Assembly: GCA_905479915.1 (NCBI GenBank)
Contig: CAJQOH010000062.1
Location: 1-64,000 of the forward strand
Length of the DNA: 64,000 nucleotides
Source: an uncultured Flavobacteriales bacterium
GTDB taxonomy: Bacteria > Bacteroidota > Bacteroidia > Flavobacteriales_E > Vicingaceae
Reading direction: 5' to 3'
The notes under the pieces are model-generated. The model made no database searches, was not told the DNA's origin, and was given only the letters and a program-made list of their open reading frames with translations. A program made the position numbers and the translations under genes. Numbering within the stretch: the first letter of the stretch is position 1; each line of letters starts with the position of its first letter. Of the stretch, positions 1-8,679 are shown one piece after another.

Positions 1-392
1 TTTTTAGAACTAAAATTTTAAATAAAAACTTATTAGAGAATATAATAGGACCTGATAATTTATTATTATTTGCAACTGCAGAGTTTGGACATATAAAAAG
101 AATACCAAAAATTGGATTTTATAGAAGAGACATCAACCTTAAAGAAGGTAGAGAGGAAAAGTTAAAACGTTACAAAGATTATAAAATAATATCTCCTACT
201 TCAATAGATAAGAATAATCTTTTATTTGTAGGTAGTCATATAAAATATATTCTTAATTCAAACATCTTAACTTCTATAGATAAAATAAAACTCCTAAGAA
301 ATATTATAAACTTATTTAGTAAAACACATCATGTCTCTAAAATAGTTATGTTAACACAAGTTATAACCCATTTTTTTATAAAAAATAAATGA
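1..392 (+). CDS. C-terminal fragment of a glycan-locus protein, possibly a glycosyltransferase
   Basis: The gene is cut by the left window edge. An open frame beginning at base 3 gives 129 residues and ends at TGA 390-392. The visible part contains GPDNLLLFATAEFGHI followed by an FYRR element. This loosely resembles the C-terminal part of GT-A family 2 glycosyltransferases, where a conserved acidic or polar patch precedes an aromatic-Arg stretch. The stop overlaps the next ATG as ATGA, so it is probably co-transcribed and translationally coupled to the following glycosyltransferase. The catalytic N-terminus lies outside the window, so the family assignment is weak. Confidence 0.5.
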   Translation, partial: FRTKILNKNLLENIIGPDNLLLFATAEFGHIKRIPKIGFYRRDINLKEGREEKLKRYKDYKIISPTSIDKNNLLFVGSHIKYILNSNILTSIDKIKLLRNIINLFSKTHHVSKIVMLTQVITHFFIKNK

Positions 393-1441
393 AATTGATA
401 AGCATAATAATACCGACATTCAATAGAGAAATATTTCTTAAAGAAGCTATCAGTTCAATTATTGCTCAGACATATGAAAATTGGGAATTATTAATTATTG
501 ATGATGGTAGTGTTGATAACTCAAAAACCGTTGTTAAAAATTTTAAAGATGATCGTATTAAATATTTTGAACGTGAAAGACTACCGAAAGGTGCTTCTAC
601 TTGTAGAAATATAGGTATACAAAAATCAACGGGAGATTATCTAATTTTTCTAGATTCTGATGATCTTTTAGCTCATTACTGTTTAAAAGATCGAATTACA
701 CATTTTGAGGCCCAAATTAGTTTAGATTACTTAGTGTTTAATGGTGCTTTTTTTGAAAAAAAACCTGGTGATAACGATGTGTTATGGAATAAATTTACCA
801 ATACAGATGACTTAACTCGTTTTTATTCAGGAGATCCCATTTGGCAAACAACTGGAGCTATATGGAAAAGAAACTCAATAATTAATTACAAACTCTTTTT
901 CGATGAAAAAGCTCAATCCTCTCAAGACTGGGAATTTCATATTAAAGCACTTCAAAAAAAAATGATATATGACACAATAGATTCTTACCCCGATTATTTC
1001 GTTAGAAGGAGTAATTCACAATCCATTAACGCTATTAGTAGTAAACATAATTCCAAAAAATTTATTTCAAATAGGATTCAATTATTTAACACTCTATTTA
1101 AAAATAATGAAAGTTTAACTAAAGATCATAAATCACTTCTATTTAAATATCTCTATTTTCAAATTTTTCATACACACAGAACATTCTCATTTTTAGAATT
1201 ACAAGTTACGTTTAAAGAAACAAAAAAAATAGGTCTTACAAATAGTTTTATAACATCATTTTGGTTTCTAATTTTAACATTATCCTTATCTTTAAATAAA
1301 ATAGGATTTAAAAAAATTCATATTATAGCCTACTATTTTAGTAAAGCTTACTTTTCAAAATCTAAAAGTATTATCCATTATAGATACACAATGGACCCTT
1401 TGTTTTATAAAGAATTAAAAATGAAGTTAAATGAAAAATAG
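389..1441 (+). CDS. Family 2 glycosyltransferase
   Basis: A GT-A fold (GT2) enzyme, expected to move a sugar from a nucleotide donor to a growing lipid-linked glycan on the cytoplasmic face of the membrane. The N-terminus has the nucleotide-binding strand SIIIPTFNR (residues 5-13), IDDGS (37-41), the RNIGI element near 73 and the metal-binding DSDD at 89-92. The C-terminal 150 residues are hydrophobic and basic but have no recognised domain. At 350 residues it is normal for the family. It overlaps the upstream gene by ATGA and the next glycosyltransferase by 11 bp, which indicates an operon. Donor and acceptor cannot be predicted. Confidence 0.9.
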   Translation: MKLISIIIPTFNREIFLKEAISSIIAQTYENWELLIIDDGSVDNSKTVVKNFKDDRIKYFERERLPKGASTCRNIGIQKSTGDYLIFLDSDDLLAHYCLKDRITHFEAQISLDYLVFNGAFFEKKPGDNDVLWNKFTNTDDLTRFYSGDPIWQTTGAIWKRNSIINYKLFFDEKAQSSQDWEFHIKALQKKMIYDTIDSYPDYFVRRSNSQSINAISSKHNSKKFISNRIQLFNTLFKNNESLTKDHKSLLFKYLYFQIFHTHRTFSFLELQVTFKETKKIGLTNSFITSFWFLILTLSLSLNKIGFKKIHIIAYYFSKAYFSKSKSIIHYRYTMDPLFYKELKMKLNEK

Positions 1442-2309
1442 CCCATTAGTTAGCATCCTAACAGTAACTTATAATCATGAAAATTATATTGCTGAATGTA
1501 TAGATAGCATTCTTTCTTCTACTTATACAAATTTTGAATTAATTGTGGTTGATGATATTTCTCAAGATAATACTTTTGAAATTGCAAAAAAATATGAGAA
1601 AGTTGATCCTAGAGTAAAAGTTTATCAGAATAACAAAAACCTTGGAGATTACCCTAATAGAAATAAAGCTGCAAATTATGCCAAAGGTAAATATATAAAA
1701 TATGTAGATGGGGATGATTTAATATACCCTCATGGATTGGAAGTATTAATTTTTCATATGGAAAAATTTCCAAATGCAGGTTATGGTCTATGTTCTTTAG
1801 ATCAAGATGATGATTTAGTATATCCATACATACTTCCCCCCCAACAAGCTTATGAAAGACATTTTATAAAAAATAAATGGCTATTTCATAAAGCTCCAAC
1901 ATCTTCAATAATAAATAGAAATTATTTTAATGAATTAAAAGGTTTTACAGGAAGAGCTCTTTTAGGCGATTATCAAATGTGGCTTATCCTTTCACAACAA
2001 AAAAATGTAGTACTAATACCTGGGGGGGTTGTTTGGCATAGAACACACATTAATCAATTATCAAACCAAGCTAAACAATATCAGAATAGTTTTAAATACT
2101 TACTTTTAGAGTTAGAGTATTTAAATCATAGTAAATGTCCTTTAAAGGAAATAAATAAATTACTTTGTATTAAATATAGCAGAATAAAAATAGCGAGATC
2201 TATTTTACGGTGTTTAATTGATAATGGATTAAACAGTGCTCTAGAAATTCAAAAAATATCAAATATGTCAAAAATTGATATAATTAAATATGCTTTAATC
2301 TATAAGTGA
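1431..2309 (+). CDS. Family 2 glycosyltransferase with C7 and G7 tracts
   Basis: A second GT-A family 2 enzyme. It shows VSILTVTYNHENYI at the N-terminus, the acidic VVDDIS element near residue 40 and a DGDD metal-binding motif near residues 93-96 preceded by an unusual NRNKAANYAKGKYIKYV helix. The length of 292 residues is typical. The ORF is intact. It carries a run of seven C at 1836-1842 and a run of seven G at 2022-2028, both rare in such AT-rich DNA and both inside the frame; slippage there would truncate the enzyme. The start overlaps the preceding gene by 11 bp and the next gene begins one base after the stop. Confidence 0.88.
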   Translation: MKNSPLVSILTVTYNHENYIAECIDSILSSTYTNFELIVVDDISQDNTFEIAKKYEKVDPRVKVYQNNKNLGDYPNRNKAANYAKGKYIKYVDGDDLIYPHGLEVLIFHMEKFPNAGYGLCSLDQDDDLVYPYILPPQQAYERHFIKNKWLFHKAPTSSIINRNYFNELKGFTGRALLGDYQMWLILSQQKNVVLIPGGVVWHRTHINQLSNQAKQYQNSFKYLLLELEYLNHSKCPLKEINKLLCIKYSRIKIARSILRCLIDNGLNSALEIQKISNMSKIDIIKYALIYK

Positions 2310-2310
2310 T

Positions 2311-2991
2311 ATGATTGATAAAATAAAATATTACTTGCGAAAACCTCTTCAATTACCTATTAACCTTATTACTAAACTCCCCTATTTTAATTTCATTAAA
2401 GACACATCAACTTATCAATGTCATGTTAATTTTTCAATTTGGTTTAGTCAAAAAATACTAAACAAAGAAGGGAATAGGCAGACGTACTGGCCTGTTAGTA
2501 CTTATAGCCAAGTTTTTGATGCTCAAAATATTTATGCTGGGGTAGATACTTGCCCAGGACTTATGAAAGGTTGTTACATTCAAGGAAAAGGTGGGATTTA
2601 TATTGGAAACTACACTCAAATCGCCCCTAACGTAGTGATAGTCAGCGCAAACCATGACCTTTATGACACTAGAAAGCATAAAAAAAATAAAGTTATCATA
2701 GGAGAATATTCTTGGATTGGTGCAGGAGCAAAAATAATGCCGGGTGTTCATTTGGGAGATCACACTATTGTTGGAGCTGGAGCAGTAGTTACTAAAAGCT
2801 TTAAAAATGGTTATTGCTTAATAGCAGGAAATCCTGCTAAAATAATCAAGCATTATGAAAAAGATAAGTTTAAAAAATATTCATACGACAAAGAATATTA
2901 TGGATATCTTAATAAAACTCAATTTACAAATATTTTAAATGAGAATAATAGATTAAAACAATTACGAGAATATTACCTTTTAAACTCTTGA
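2311..2991 (+). CDS. Left-handed beta-helix acyltransferase
   Basis: Probably an O- or N-acyltransferase of the hexapeptide-repeat (LbH) family, which commonly acetylates sugars of exopolysaccharides using acetyl-CoA. The hexapeptide repeats run from about residue 78 to 175, and the second half shows the IIGEYSWIGAGAKIMPGV and IVGAGAVVTKSF pattern ending in the characteristic AGNPAKII. The catalytic His is probably in SANHDLYD near residue 113. The N-terminal 75 residues are not repeat-like. It starts one base after the preceding glycosyltransferase, so it is the last gene of that tightly packed run before a 237-bp gap. The acyl group and acceptor are unknown. Confidence 0.87.
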   Translation: MIDKIKYYLRKPLQLPINLITKLPYFNFIKDTSTYQCHVNFSIWFSQKILNKEGNRQTYWPVSTYSQVFDAQNIYAGVDTCPGLMKGCYIQGKGGIYIGNYTQIAPNVVIVSANHDLYDTRKHKKNKVIIGEYSWIGAGAKIMPGVHLGDHTIVGAGAVVTKSFKNGYCLIAGNPAKIIKHYEKDKFKKYSYDKEYYGYLNKTQFTNILNENNRLKQLREYYLLNS

Positions 2992-3190
2992 ATAGATCTA
3001 AAATCTACACAAAGATTTATCAATCCAACTATCCTACCTCAATTACTACAGCAATTAGCTTATTTAGCTATAAAGAAAAAAACGAGTAGAGGCTTGGTTA
3101 ATTATTCTAAGAAAATTAACTCCAGATATATTCTCTAAAATTTAGTTTTGAAAACATCCTTTTCTATTGCTTTATCGTAACTAAAGTAGT

Positions 3191-3197
3191 TACTTTG
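3191..3197 (+). promoter_or_regulatory. Possible -7 promoter element upstream of the amidotransferase
   Basis: The 237-bp gap before the amidotransferase (2992-3228) holds no gene. TACTTTG at 3191-3197 is a one-base-short version of the Bacteroidota -7 consensus TAnnTTTG, about 30 bp ahead of the ATG. No convincing -33 TTTG is seen, so this is tentative. Confidence 0.3.
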
Positions 3198-3228
3198 CTA
3201 CTATCAAGTAAAACGACTTTAAAGAGCT

Positions 3229-4359
3229 ATGAATAATTCAAATTATCAGCAGTGTACAAAAACAGTAATGGACAACATAGCTGACCCTGATATTGTATTT
3301 GATAAAGATGGTGTTTGCAATTATTGGCATGAATATCAAATAGCAGCTAAAAAAGGTTTAATTCATGGGGCTAAAGGTGCTAAAAAATGGGAAAACACCA
3401 TATCGTCTTTAAAAAAAGAAGGCAAAACAAAAAAATACGATTGTATAATTGGAGTAAGCGGGGGTGTAGATAGCACCTATATTGCATACATTGTTAAAAA
3501 AGCAAAATTAAGACCACTAGTAGTTCACTTTGATAATGGATGGAATTCTGAGATTGCTGTTAATAATATTACTAAAATAATCGAATATCTTGATGCAGAT
3601 TTATATACTCTAGTTATTAATTGGGAAGAGTTCAAAGATTTACAACGAGCATATTTAAAAGCAGGGGTGGTAGATATTGAAGCGTTAACAGATCATGCGA
3701 TTGTCGGAACCTTATATAAACTTGCGGCACAACACAAAATAAAATATGTGATAAGTGGAAATAACATAGAGACAGAACATCTCTTACCTCCTAGATGGAT
3801 CTTTAATAAGATAGATCCAATTAATATCATCAATATACATGATAAATATGGAGAGGTAAAACTAAAAACATACCCTCTATTTTCTATTCTTAAGAAAAAA
3901 TACTACCTAAACTATAAAAAACTAACATTCATATTCCCTATTAATTTGGCTGTTTACAATAAAGAAAAAGTTAAATCAATTATTTCTAAAGAAATTGGCT
4001 GGGAAGATTATGGAGGAAAGCATCACGAATCTGTTTTTACAAAATTTTATCAAAATTATATTTTACCAACAAAATTTAAGATTGATAAACGTAAAGCTCA
4101 CCTTTCAAATTTAATTTGTTCAGGTCAACTGAAAAGAGAAGAAGCATTAAAAGAATTGGAATTACCATTATATGATCCATCAGAATTAATTAAAGACAAA
4201 GAGTATGTCATTAAAAAATTAGGGTTTACAGAATCTGAATTTAATGATATTATGAGTTCTCTACCTCATAGTCATTATGATTATAAAACTGAAGGACCGA
4301 TTGAGAATCATTACCCTTTTATCAAACCTTTTAAAATGATTTACAAACTATTAAAGTAA
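3229..4359 (+). CDS. N-acetyl sugar amidotransferase (WbuX/PseA/LegX family)
   Basis: An ATP-pyrophosphatase (PP-loop) enzyme that, in its family, converts a sugar N-acetyl group into an acetamidino group. The PP-loop SGGVDST is at about residues 78-84, followed by VVHFDNGWNSE, and the N-terminus has the diagnostic VMD...DPDIVFDKDGVCNY pattern. The 376-residue length fits the family. Characterised members (WbpG, PseA, WbuX) receive ammonia from HisH/HisF-like partners, and none is encoded in this window. The usual N-terminal CxxC pairs are half lost: CTKT and CNYW replace C-x-x-C. It starts a set of sugar-modification genes after a 237-bp gap. Substrate unknown. Confidence 0.87.
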   Translation: MNNSNYQQCTKTVMDNIADPDIVFDKDGVCNYWHEYQIAAKKGLIHGAKGAKKWENTISSLKKEGKTKKYDCIIGVSGGVDSTYIAYIVKKAKLRPLVVHFDNGWNSEIAVNNITKIIEYLDADLYTLVINWEEFKDLQRAYLKAGVVDIEALTDHAIVGTLYKLAAQHKIKYVISGNNIETEHLLPPRWIFNKIDPINIINIHDKYGEVKLKTYPLFSILKKKYYLNYKKLTFIFPINLAVYNKEKVKSIISKEIGWEDYGGKHHESVFTKFYQNYILPTKFKIDKRKAHLSNLICSGQLKREEALKELELPLYDPSELIKDKEYVIKKLGFTESEFNDIMSSLPHSHYDYKTEGPIENHYPFIKPFKMIYKLLK

Positions 4360-4381
4360 TTCAAGTCAAAAAATCAATTTC

Positions 4382-5023
4382 ATGTTAAATGTAAAAAATA
4401 AAGTCGTACTAATACTCGCTCCTCATACAGATGATGGAGAATTGGGTGTTGGCGGGAGCATCTCAAAAATGTTAGAAGAAAACGCAATTGTATATTACGT
4501 TGCTTTTTCTACAGCAGAACAATCAGTCCCCGAAGGATTTCCTAAAGACATTCTAAAATCAGAAGTAAAATTAGCAACACAAGAATTAGGCATTAAGCCC
4601 GAAAATTTAATTATTTTCAATTATGAAGTCAGGAAACTAAACTATTCAAGACAAGAAATTCTAGAAGAATTAATTAAATTAAAAAATAAATTAAGCCCTG
4701 ATATTGTTTTTTTACCCTCAGCAAATGACATTCATCAAGATCATTCAACAATATCTAATGAAGGCATCCGTGCCTTTAAAAATAGCACAATATTAGGTTA
4801 TGAATTAATTTGGAATAATCTAAAATTTGAAACTCAGGCTTTTTTCAAATTAGAGAAAAAACATATTGACAGAAAAATTAAATCATTAAACAAATATACT
4901 TCTCAAGGTAGTAGAGATTATTTATCTTCAGATTTTATTCGATCATTGGCTAAGACACGTGGTGTTCAAATAGGCTCTGAATATGCTGAAGTATTTGATG
5001 TTATTAGATTAGTATGGAAGTAA
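4382..5023 (+). CDS. PIG-L/LmbE-family N-deacetylase
   Basis: A zinc-dependent deacetylase-like protein expected to remove an N-acyl group from an amino sugar. The N-terminal motif is APHTDDGELG at residues 13-22, a variant of the family HPDDE motif with Thr in place of Pro but with the metal-binding His and both Asp kept. The second zinc motif HQDH lies at 118-121. The 213-residue length is normal. It lies 22 bp behind the amidotransferase and overlaps the following formyltransferase-like gene by 10 bp. This suggests a deacetylation followed by a new N-modification of the same sugar, which is an inference from order. Confidence 0.88.
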   Translation: MLNVKNKVVLILAPHTDDGELGVGGSISKMLEENAIVYYVAFSTAEQSVPEGFPKDILKSEVKLATQELGIKPENLIIFNYEVRKLNYSRQEILEELIKLKNKLSPDIVFLPSANDIHQDHSTISNEGIRAFKNSTILGYELIWNNLKFETQAFFKLEKKHIDRKIKSLNKYTSQGSRDYLSSDFIRSLAKTRGVQIGSEYAEVFDVIRLVWK

Positions 5024-5652
5024 AAAAAATAATTCTTCTCACAAATAGAATAGAAGAAATTAAATATTTGACAGATCAGTTTACTAACTTTTCATATAAT
5101 GTAGTCACTACTCTAAAAGAAATAGAAAGCTTTAAGTATTCTGAAGGTATGGTATTATTATCATATAATACAAATGTAATAATTCCAAACACAATTCTTA
5201 ATTCAAAAGCCCTTTGTATCAATGTTCATGCAGCTTCTCCAAATTTCCCTGGAAGAGACCCTCATCATTGGGCGATCTATAGAGGTGCTAAAGAGTATGG
5301 TGCAACAATCCATTTCATGACAAAGTTTGTTGATTCTGGATCAATAATAAATACCATTAAATTCTCAATAAATAATGATGATACACCTGAATTATTATTA
5401 CAAAAAGCTAATGAAAAATCACATGAATTAATTTTCTGGTTTTTAACTAGTTTATCAAAAAAGGAAACGATATGTACTAATAATGAAAAATGGAATGGGA
5501 TAAAAACAACTCGAAAAGATTTAATAAGTATGTTAGATTTAACAAATGTATTAGAAGAAAAGGAATTTATTTTAAGATGTAAGGCTTTCTCAATTTCAGG
5601 GCATAAAAACCTTTATATTCAAAGATCTGGATTTACTTTTTTTTTAGAATAA
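5014..5652 (+). CDS. Formyltransferase-family protein, likely sugar N-formyltransferase
   Basis: Has the fold signature of 10-formyltetrahydrofolate-dependent formyltransferases. The catalytic triad is visible as N70-x-H72 in INVHAASPNFPGRDPHHW and D107 in HFMTKFVDSGSII, with spacing almost identical to PurN. The length of 212 residues matches the catalytic domain alone, without the C-terminal extension of Fmt. Sugar formyltransferases of this fold act on nucleotide-linked amino sugars for O-antigen synthesis. Overlap with the PIG-L gene supports a deacetylate-then-formylate scheme. A PurN role is unlikely because the gene sits inside a glycan operon. The exact amino sugar cannot be read from sequence. 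Confidence 0.82.
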   Translation: MEVKKIILLTNRIEEIKYLTDQFTNFSYNVVTTLKEIESFKYSEGMVLLSYNTNVIIPNTILNSKALCINVHAASPNFPGRDPHHWAIYRGAKEYGATIHFMTKFVDSGSIINTIKFSINNDDTPELLLQKANEKSHELIFWFLTSLSKKETICTNNEKWNGIKTTRKDLISMLDLTNVLEEKEFILRCKAFSISGHKNLYIQRSGFTFFLE

Positions 5653-5799
5653 AATAAAGAAACAAGTTTTAAATTCCATATTTACTTTAGTATATGAGAA
5701 TTAAAATTTTTATTATTACTAATGTATTACTTTTTTCAATCGAAGCCTCTAGAAAATATAACAATTAATGTATCTGTCATTATAACTCTATAATAAAAA

Positions 5800-6480
5800 A
5801 TGATTATTTCAATTCATCAACCAAATTTCTTACCTTGGATAGGTTATTTTTATAAAATATATAAATCAGATGTATTTGTAATATTAGATGATGTACAATA
5901 TTCTAAAAATAGTTTTACAAATAGAAACAGAATAAAAACGTCACAAGGAAATCAATGGATTACATTACCAGTTATTAAATCGGGAAACTTTGGTCAACTA
6001 ATTTCTGAATGTATTATTTTTAACCATGAAAAAACGATTCAAAAGTTGATTAAAACAATCGAACAGAACTATAAAAAAGCTCCATATTACAATAAGCATT
6101 CAAACACCATTAAATCAATCCTAACTAGTACAGGAGATAATTTATGTGAAATAAATATAAAACTTATTAAGTATTTTGTCAAAGAATTAAGAATAGAAAC
6201 AAAAATTATTTGTTCATCTGAGTTTAAAATATCAAATGAATGTAGTACTGAAAGGTTAATCCAAATTTGTCAAAGATTAGGTGGTAAAACTTATTTATCA
6301 GGTAAAGGAGGTGATAATTATCAAGATATTGAAATGTATAAAAATGCTAATATTGATTTAATCTATTCTGATTTCTCACACCCTATTTACCCTCAATTAT
6401 GGCAAGGTTTTATCCCAGGAATGTCTATTATTGACTTATTATTTAATTGTGGAGAAGAATCGAAGAACCTATTTAAATAA
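5800..6480 (+). CDS. WbqC-family protein
   Basis: Matches the WbqC-like family, recognised by the N-terminal IISIHQPNFLPWIGYFYKI, then DDVQYSKNSF, NRNRIK and later YLSGKGG and YPQLWQGFIPGMSIIDLLFN. Members occur in O-antigen loci and are thought to act in amino-sugar acylation, often with amino-acid-like groups, but no mechanism is firmly established. The 226-residue length is typical. A 147-bp gap without recognisable features precedes it. Its TAA shares one base with the ATG of the next glycosyltransferase, placing it at the head of a four-gene overlapping run. Confidence 0.85.
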   Translation: MIISIHQPNFLPWIGYFYKIYKSDVFVILDDVQYSKNSFTNRNRIKTSQGNQWITLPVIKSGNFGQLISECIIFNHEKTIQKLIKTIEQNYKKAPYYNKHSNTIKSILTSTGDNLCEINIKLIKYFVKELRIETKIICSSEFKISNECSTERLIQICQRLGGKTYLSGKGGDNYQDIEMYKNANIDLIYSDFSHPIYPQLWQGFIPGMSIIDLLFNCGEESKNLFK

Positions 6481-7580
6481 TGTCTTTCGAAATTAAAAAT
6501 AAACGCATTTTAATTCTTTCTCCTTGTGACTGGAGTGATTTCCAAGTATCTAAACATCATTATGCAAAAGAGTTAGCAAAGAGAAATAATGATGTCTTAT
6601 TTTTAGAATGGCCTACTTTTTCTAGTACAAAAAAAAACAAAAAAATAAAAATTCAAGAAAATTTACATGTATTAAGAATATATTTTTTCTTTTCTAAAAA
6701 AATATATTTCCATGCTAAATGGATCTATTATTTTTTTCTAAAGCTAAAAATAAAAAGTATTCTTCGAGATGTAGATATTATTTGGTCATTTGATAATACA
6801 GAAAGATATTCATTAAAGTTTTTCTCTAAATCTAAGCTTAAGATATATCATCCAGTCGATACAGGTGATGAACAAATATTAAAGGAAAATGCAGATTATG
6901 CTAACTATATTTTTTCTTGTTCAAATGATATAGTTAATCTTCTATCAAAAGATAGAAAGAGTGTTAAATTCATTAATCATGGACTATCATCTTATTTCAC
7001 AAACCCCATTGAAAAAGTAAATTATTTAAACGGGAAAATTAAGATTGCCATAAGTGGTAACCTAGCTGTTCCTCAGCTTGATTATGAAAATTTATTATCA
7101 ATAATTACTCAAAACACTAACATTGAATTTATTTTCTTTGGGAAGAAAGATCTTACCGGAAATGAAGATGATTTTATTAAAAAAGGAGTCTCCGAATTAA
7201 AAAAGCAACCTAATTGTATCTTTAAAGGAATTATTCATCCCTCTGAATTAGCTAAAGAATTAAATTTAGTTGATGCCTTCCTATTCTGCTATAAAATGGA
7301 TCGATTAAATAGAGGAAATAATTCTCATAAATTATTAGAATATCTTAGCACTGGAAAGGTCATAATTGCTGCTTATTTAGATTTGTATTACGATTCAGGT
7401 TTATTCTCTATGCTTCCCGACATTGACAATTCAAACCTACCAAAACTATTTAATGACACTATTAATAATCTTAAAAAAAATAACTCTCAAAACCTTCAAC
7501 AAAAAAGAATTCAATATGCATTAAATAATACATATAAAAAACAAATTGATCGAATCGAAAGAATAATCAATGGTAAATAA
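6480..7580 (+). CDS. GT-B glycosyltransferase (GT4-like)
   Basis: A 366-residue protein with GT-B features. The N-terminal Rossmann half begins RILILSPCDWSDFQVSKHHYAKEL. The C-terminal half contains IAISGNLA, an FFGKKDLTG segment and the sugar-nucleotide-binding region NSHKLLEYLSTGKVIIA, which corresponds to the E-x7-E area of retaining family 4 enzymes. It overlaps wbqC by one base and the next gene by 11 bp. It is therefore expected to act in the same polysaccharide pathway. Donor sugar unknown. Confidence 0.8.
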   Translation: MSFEIKNKRILILSPCDWSDFQVSKHHYAKELAKRNNDVLFLEWPTFSSTKKNKKIKIQENLHVLRIYFFFSKKIYFHAKWIYYFFLKLKIKSILRDVDIIWSFDNTERYSLKFFSKSKLKIYHPVDTGDEQILKENADYANYIFSCSNDIVNLLSKDRKSVKFINHGLSSYFTNPIEKVNYLNGKIKIAISGNLAVPQLDYENLLSIITQNTNIEFIFFGKKDLTGNEDDFIKKGVSELKKQPNCIFKGIIHPSELAKELNLVDAFLFCYKMDRLNRGNNSHKLLEYLSTGKVIIAAYLDLYYDSGLFSMLPDIDNSNLPKLFNDTINNLKKNNSQNLQQKRIQYALNNTYKKQIDRIERIINGK

Positions 7581-8679
7581 TTTATTCATAATCCATTTTC
7601 AGCCATTAGAAGGATACCCTCCTATTATGAACTTATTGGATTTTTTTTCTTTAAAAAATAAATTCTACAAAATAACCTGTCTTTCTACTAAAGGGCAATT
7701 CAAACATACCTACGCAAATAATAAAATAGATATTAAAAGAAAAGGTAACGCTAATGGTAATAAAATAATGATATGGTTAACCTATTTCTTTTTTAATATT
7801 TCAAGCATATTAAGTTTAATAATAAAAAGGCCTTGCAGTGTAATCTATTACGAAACAATATCTTCCTTTCCTGTATACATTTATAAAACTTTCATCAATA
7901 AAAATGCAAATATATTCATTCATTTCCATGAATACACAACGAAAAATGAATACAAATCTAGTAGTATAATTATCAGATTGTTTCATCATTTAGAAAAAAG
8001 AATATTTGCTAAGACTAAATGGATATCACATACCAATAAAGTACGACTTCATAATTTTTTAACAGATTGGAATATTACATATAATAAGGACGTTCATCAT
8101 GTTTCTCCTAATTATCCTTCTAAAAACTGGGGAATCAAAAATACTTCATGGCATAGTAAAGAACAAATAAAACTAGTTTTTGTTGGTTATTCGGTTGATT
8201 CAAATAGTAGTTTTATTACAGAATTAATCGAATGGCTCTCAGAACAAAAAATAAAATCGAGTATTGACATCTATTGCTTAAAACAAAATAGTTTGTCAAT
8301 AGCTCTTCTTGGAAAAACCGGCAATACGATTGTCAATATGCACAAATCTGTAAGCTATTATGAATTACCAAATATCTTAAAAAAATACCACATCGGCCTA
8401 ATCCTATATAGAGGTTTAACACCTAATTATATACATAATGCGCCCAATAAATTATTTGAATATTTAGCTTGCGACCTTGATGTTTGGTTCCCTAATGAAA
8501 TGAAAGGATGTCATCCTTATGAGAAAACAGATGGGCAACCAAAAATTTTAAATTTAGATTTTAACAACTTAGATCAATACAAACTTGATCAATTAATTGA
8601 TATTTCTAATATTTTACCCAACAAAAACAATTTCTACTACGAAACTGTATACGAAAAAATGATTAATGAAATAATATGA
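7570..8679 (+). CDS. Divergent GT-B glycosyltransferase
   Basis: A 369-residue protein that resembles GT-B enzymes mostly at its C-terminus, where NAPNKLFEYLACDLDVWFP matches the donor-binding segment of family 4 glycosyltransferases. The N-terminal half has a hydrophobic stretch around residues 66-85, FIHFHEYTTK near 122-131, and ISHTNKVRLHNFL. It overlaps both neighbours (11 bp upstream, 4 bp downstream), so it is almost certainly part of the operon. The sequence is divergent, and the family call rests on fold-level motifs and context. Confidence 0.65.
   Translation: MVNNLFIIHFQPLEGYPPIMNLLDFFSLKNKFYKITCLSTKGQFKHTYANNKIDIKRKGNANGNKIMIWLTYFFFNISSILSLIIKRPCSVIYYETISSFPVYIYKTFINKNANIFIHFHEYTTKNEYKSSSIIIRLFHHLEKRIFAKTKWISHTNKVRLHNFLTDWNITYNKDVHHVSPNYPSKNWGIKNTSWHSKEQIKLVFVGYSVDSNSSFITELIEWLSEQKIKSSIDIYCLKQNSLSIALLGKTGNTIVNMHKSVSYYELPNILKKYHIGLILYRGLTPNYIHNAPNKLFEYLACDLDVWFPNEMKGCHPYEKTDGQPKILNLDFNNLDQYKLDQLIDISNILPNKNNFYYETVYEKMINEII

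Noticed and set aside
2458-2763. Minus-strand open frame of about 100 codons inside the acyltransferase gene
   Set aside because: It is fully antisense to a well-supported hexapeptide-repeat gene and its translation has no domain or signal; the same holds for the many other short antisense frames, for example 12479-12724, 47518-47787, 49856-50077 and 57368-57598.
5014-5652. Assigning purN to the formyltransferase-like gene
   Set aside because: The catalytic triad fits PurN, but the overlap with a PIG-L deacetylase and neighbouring sugar genes favour a sugar formyltransferase, and no other purine gene is near.
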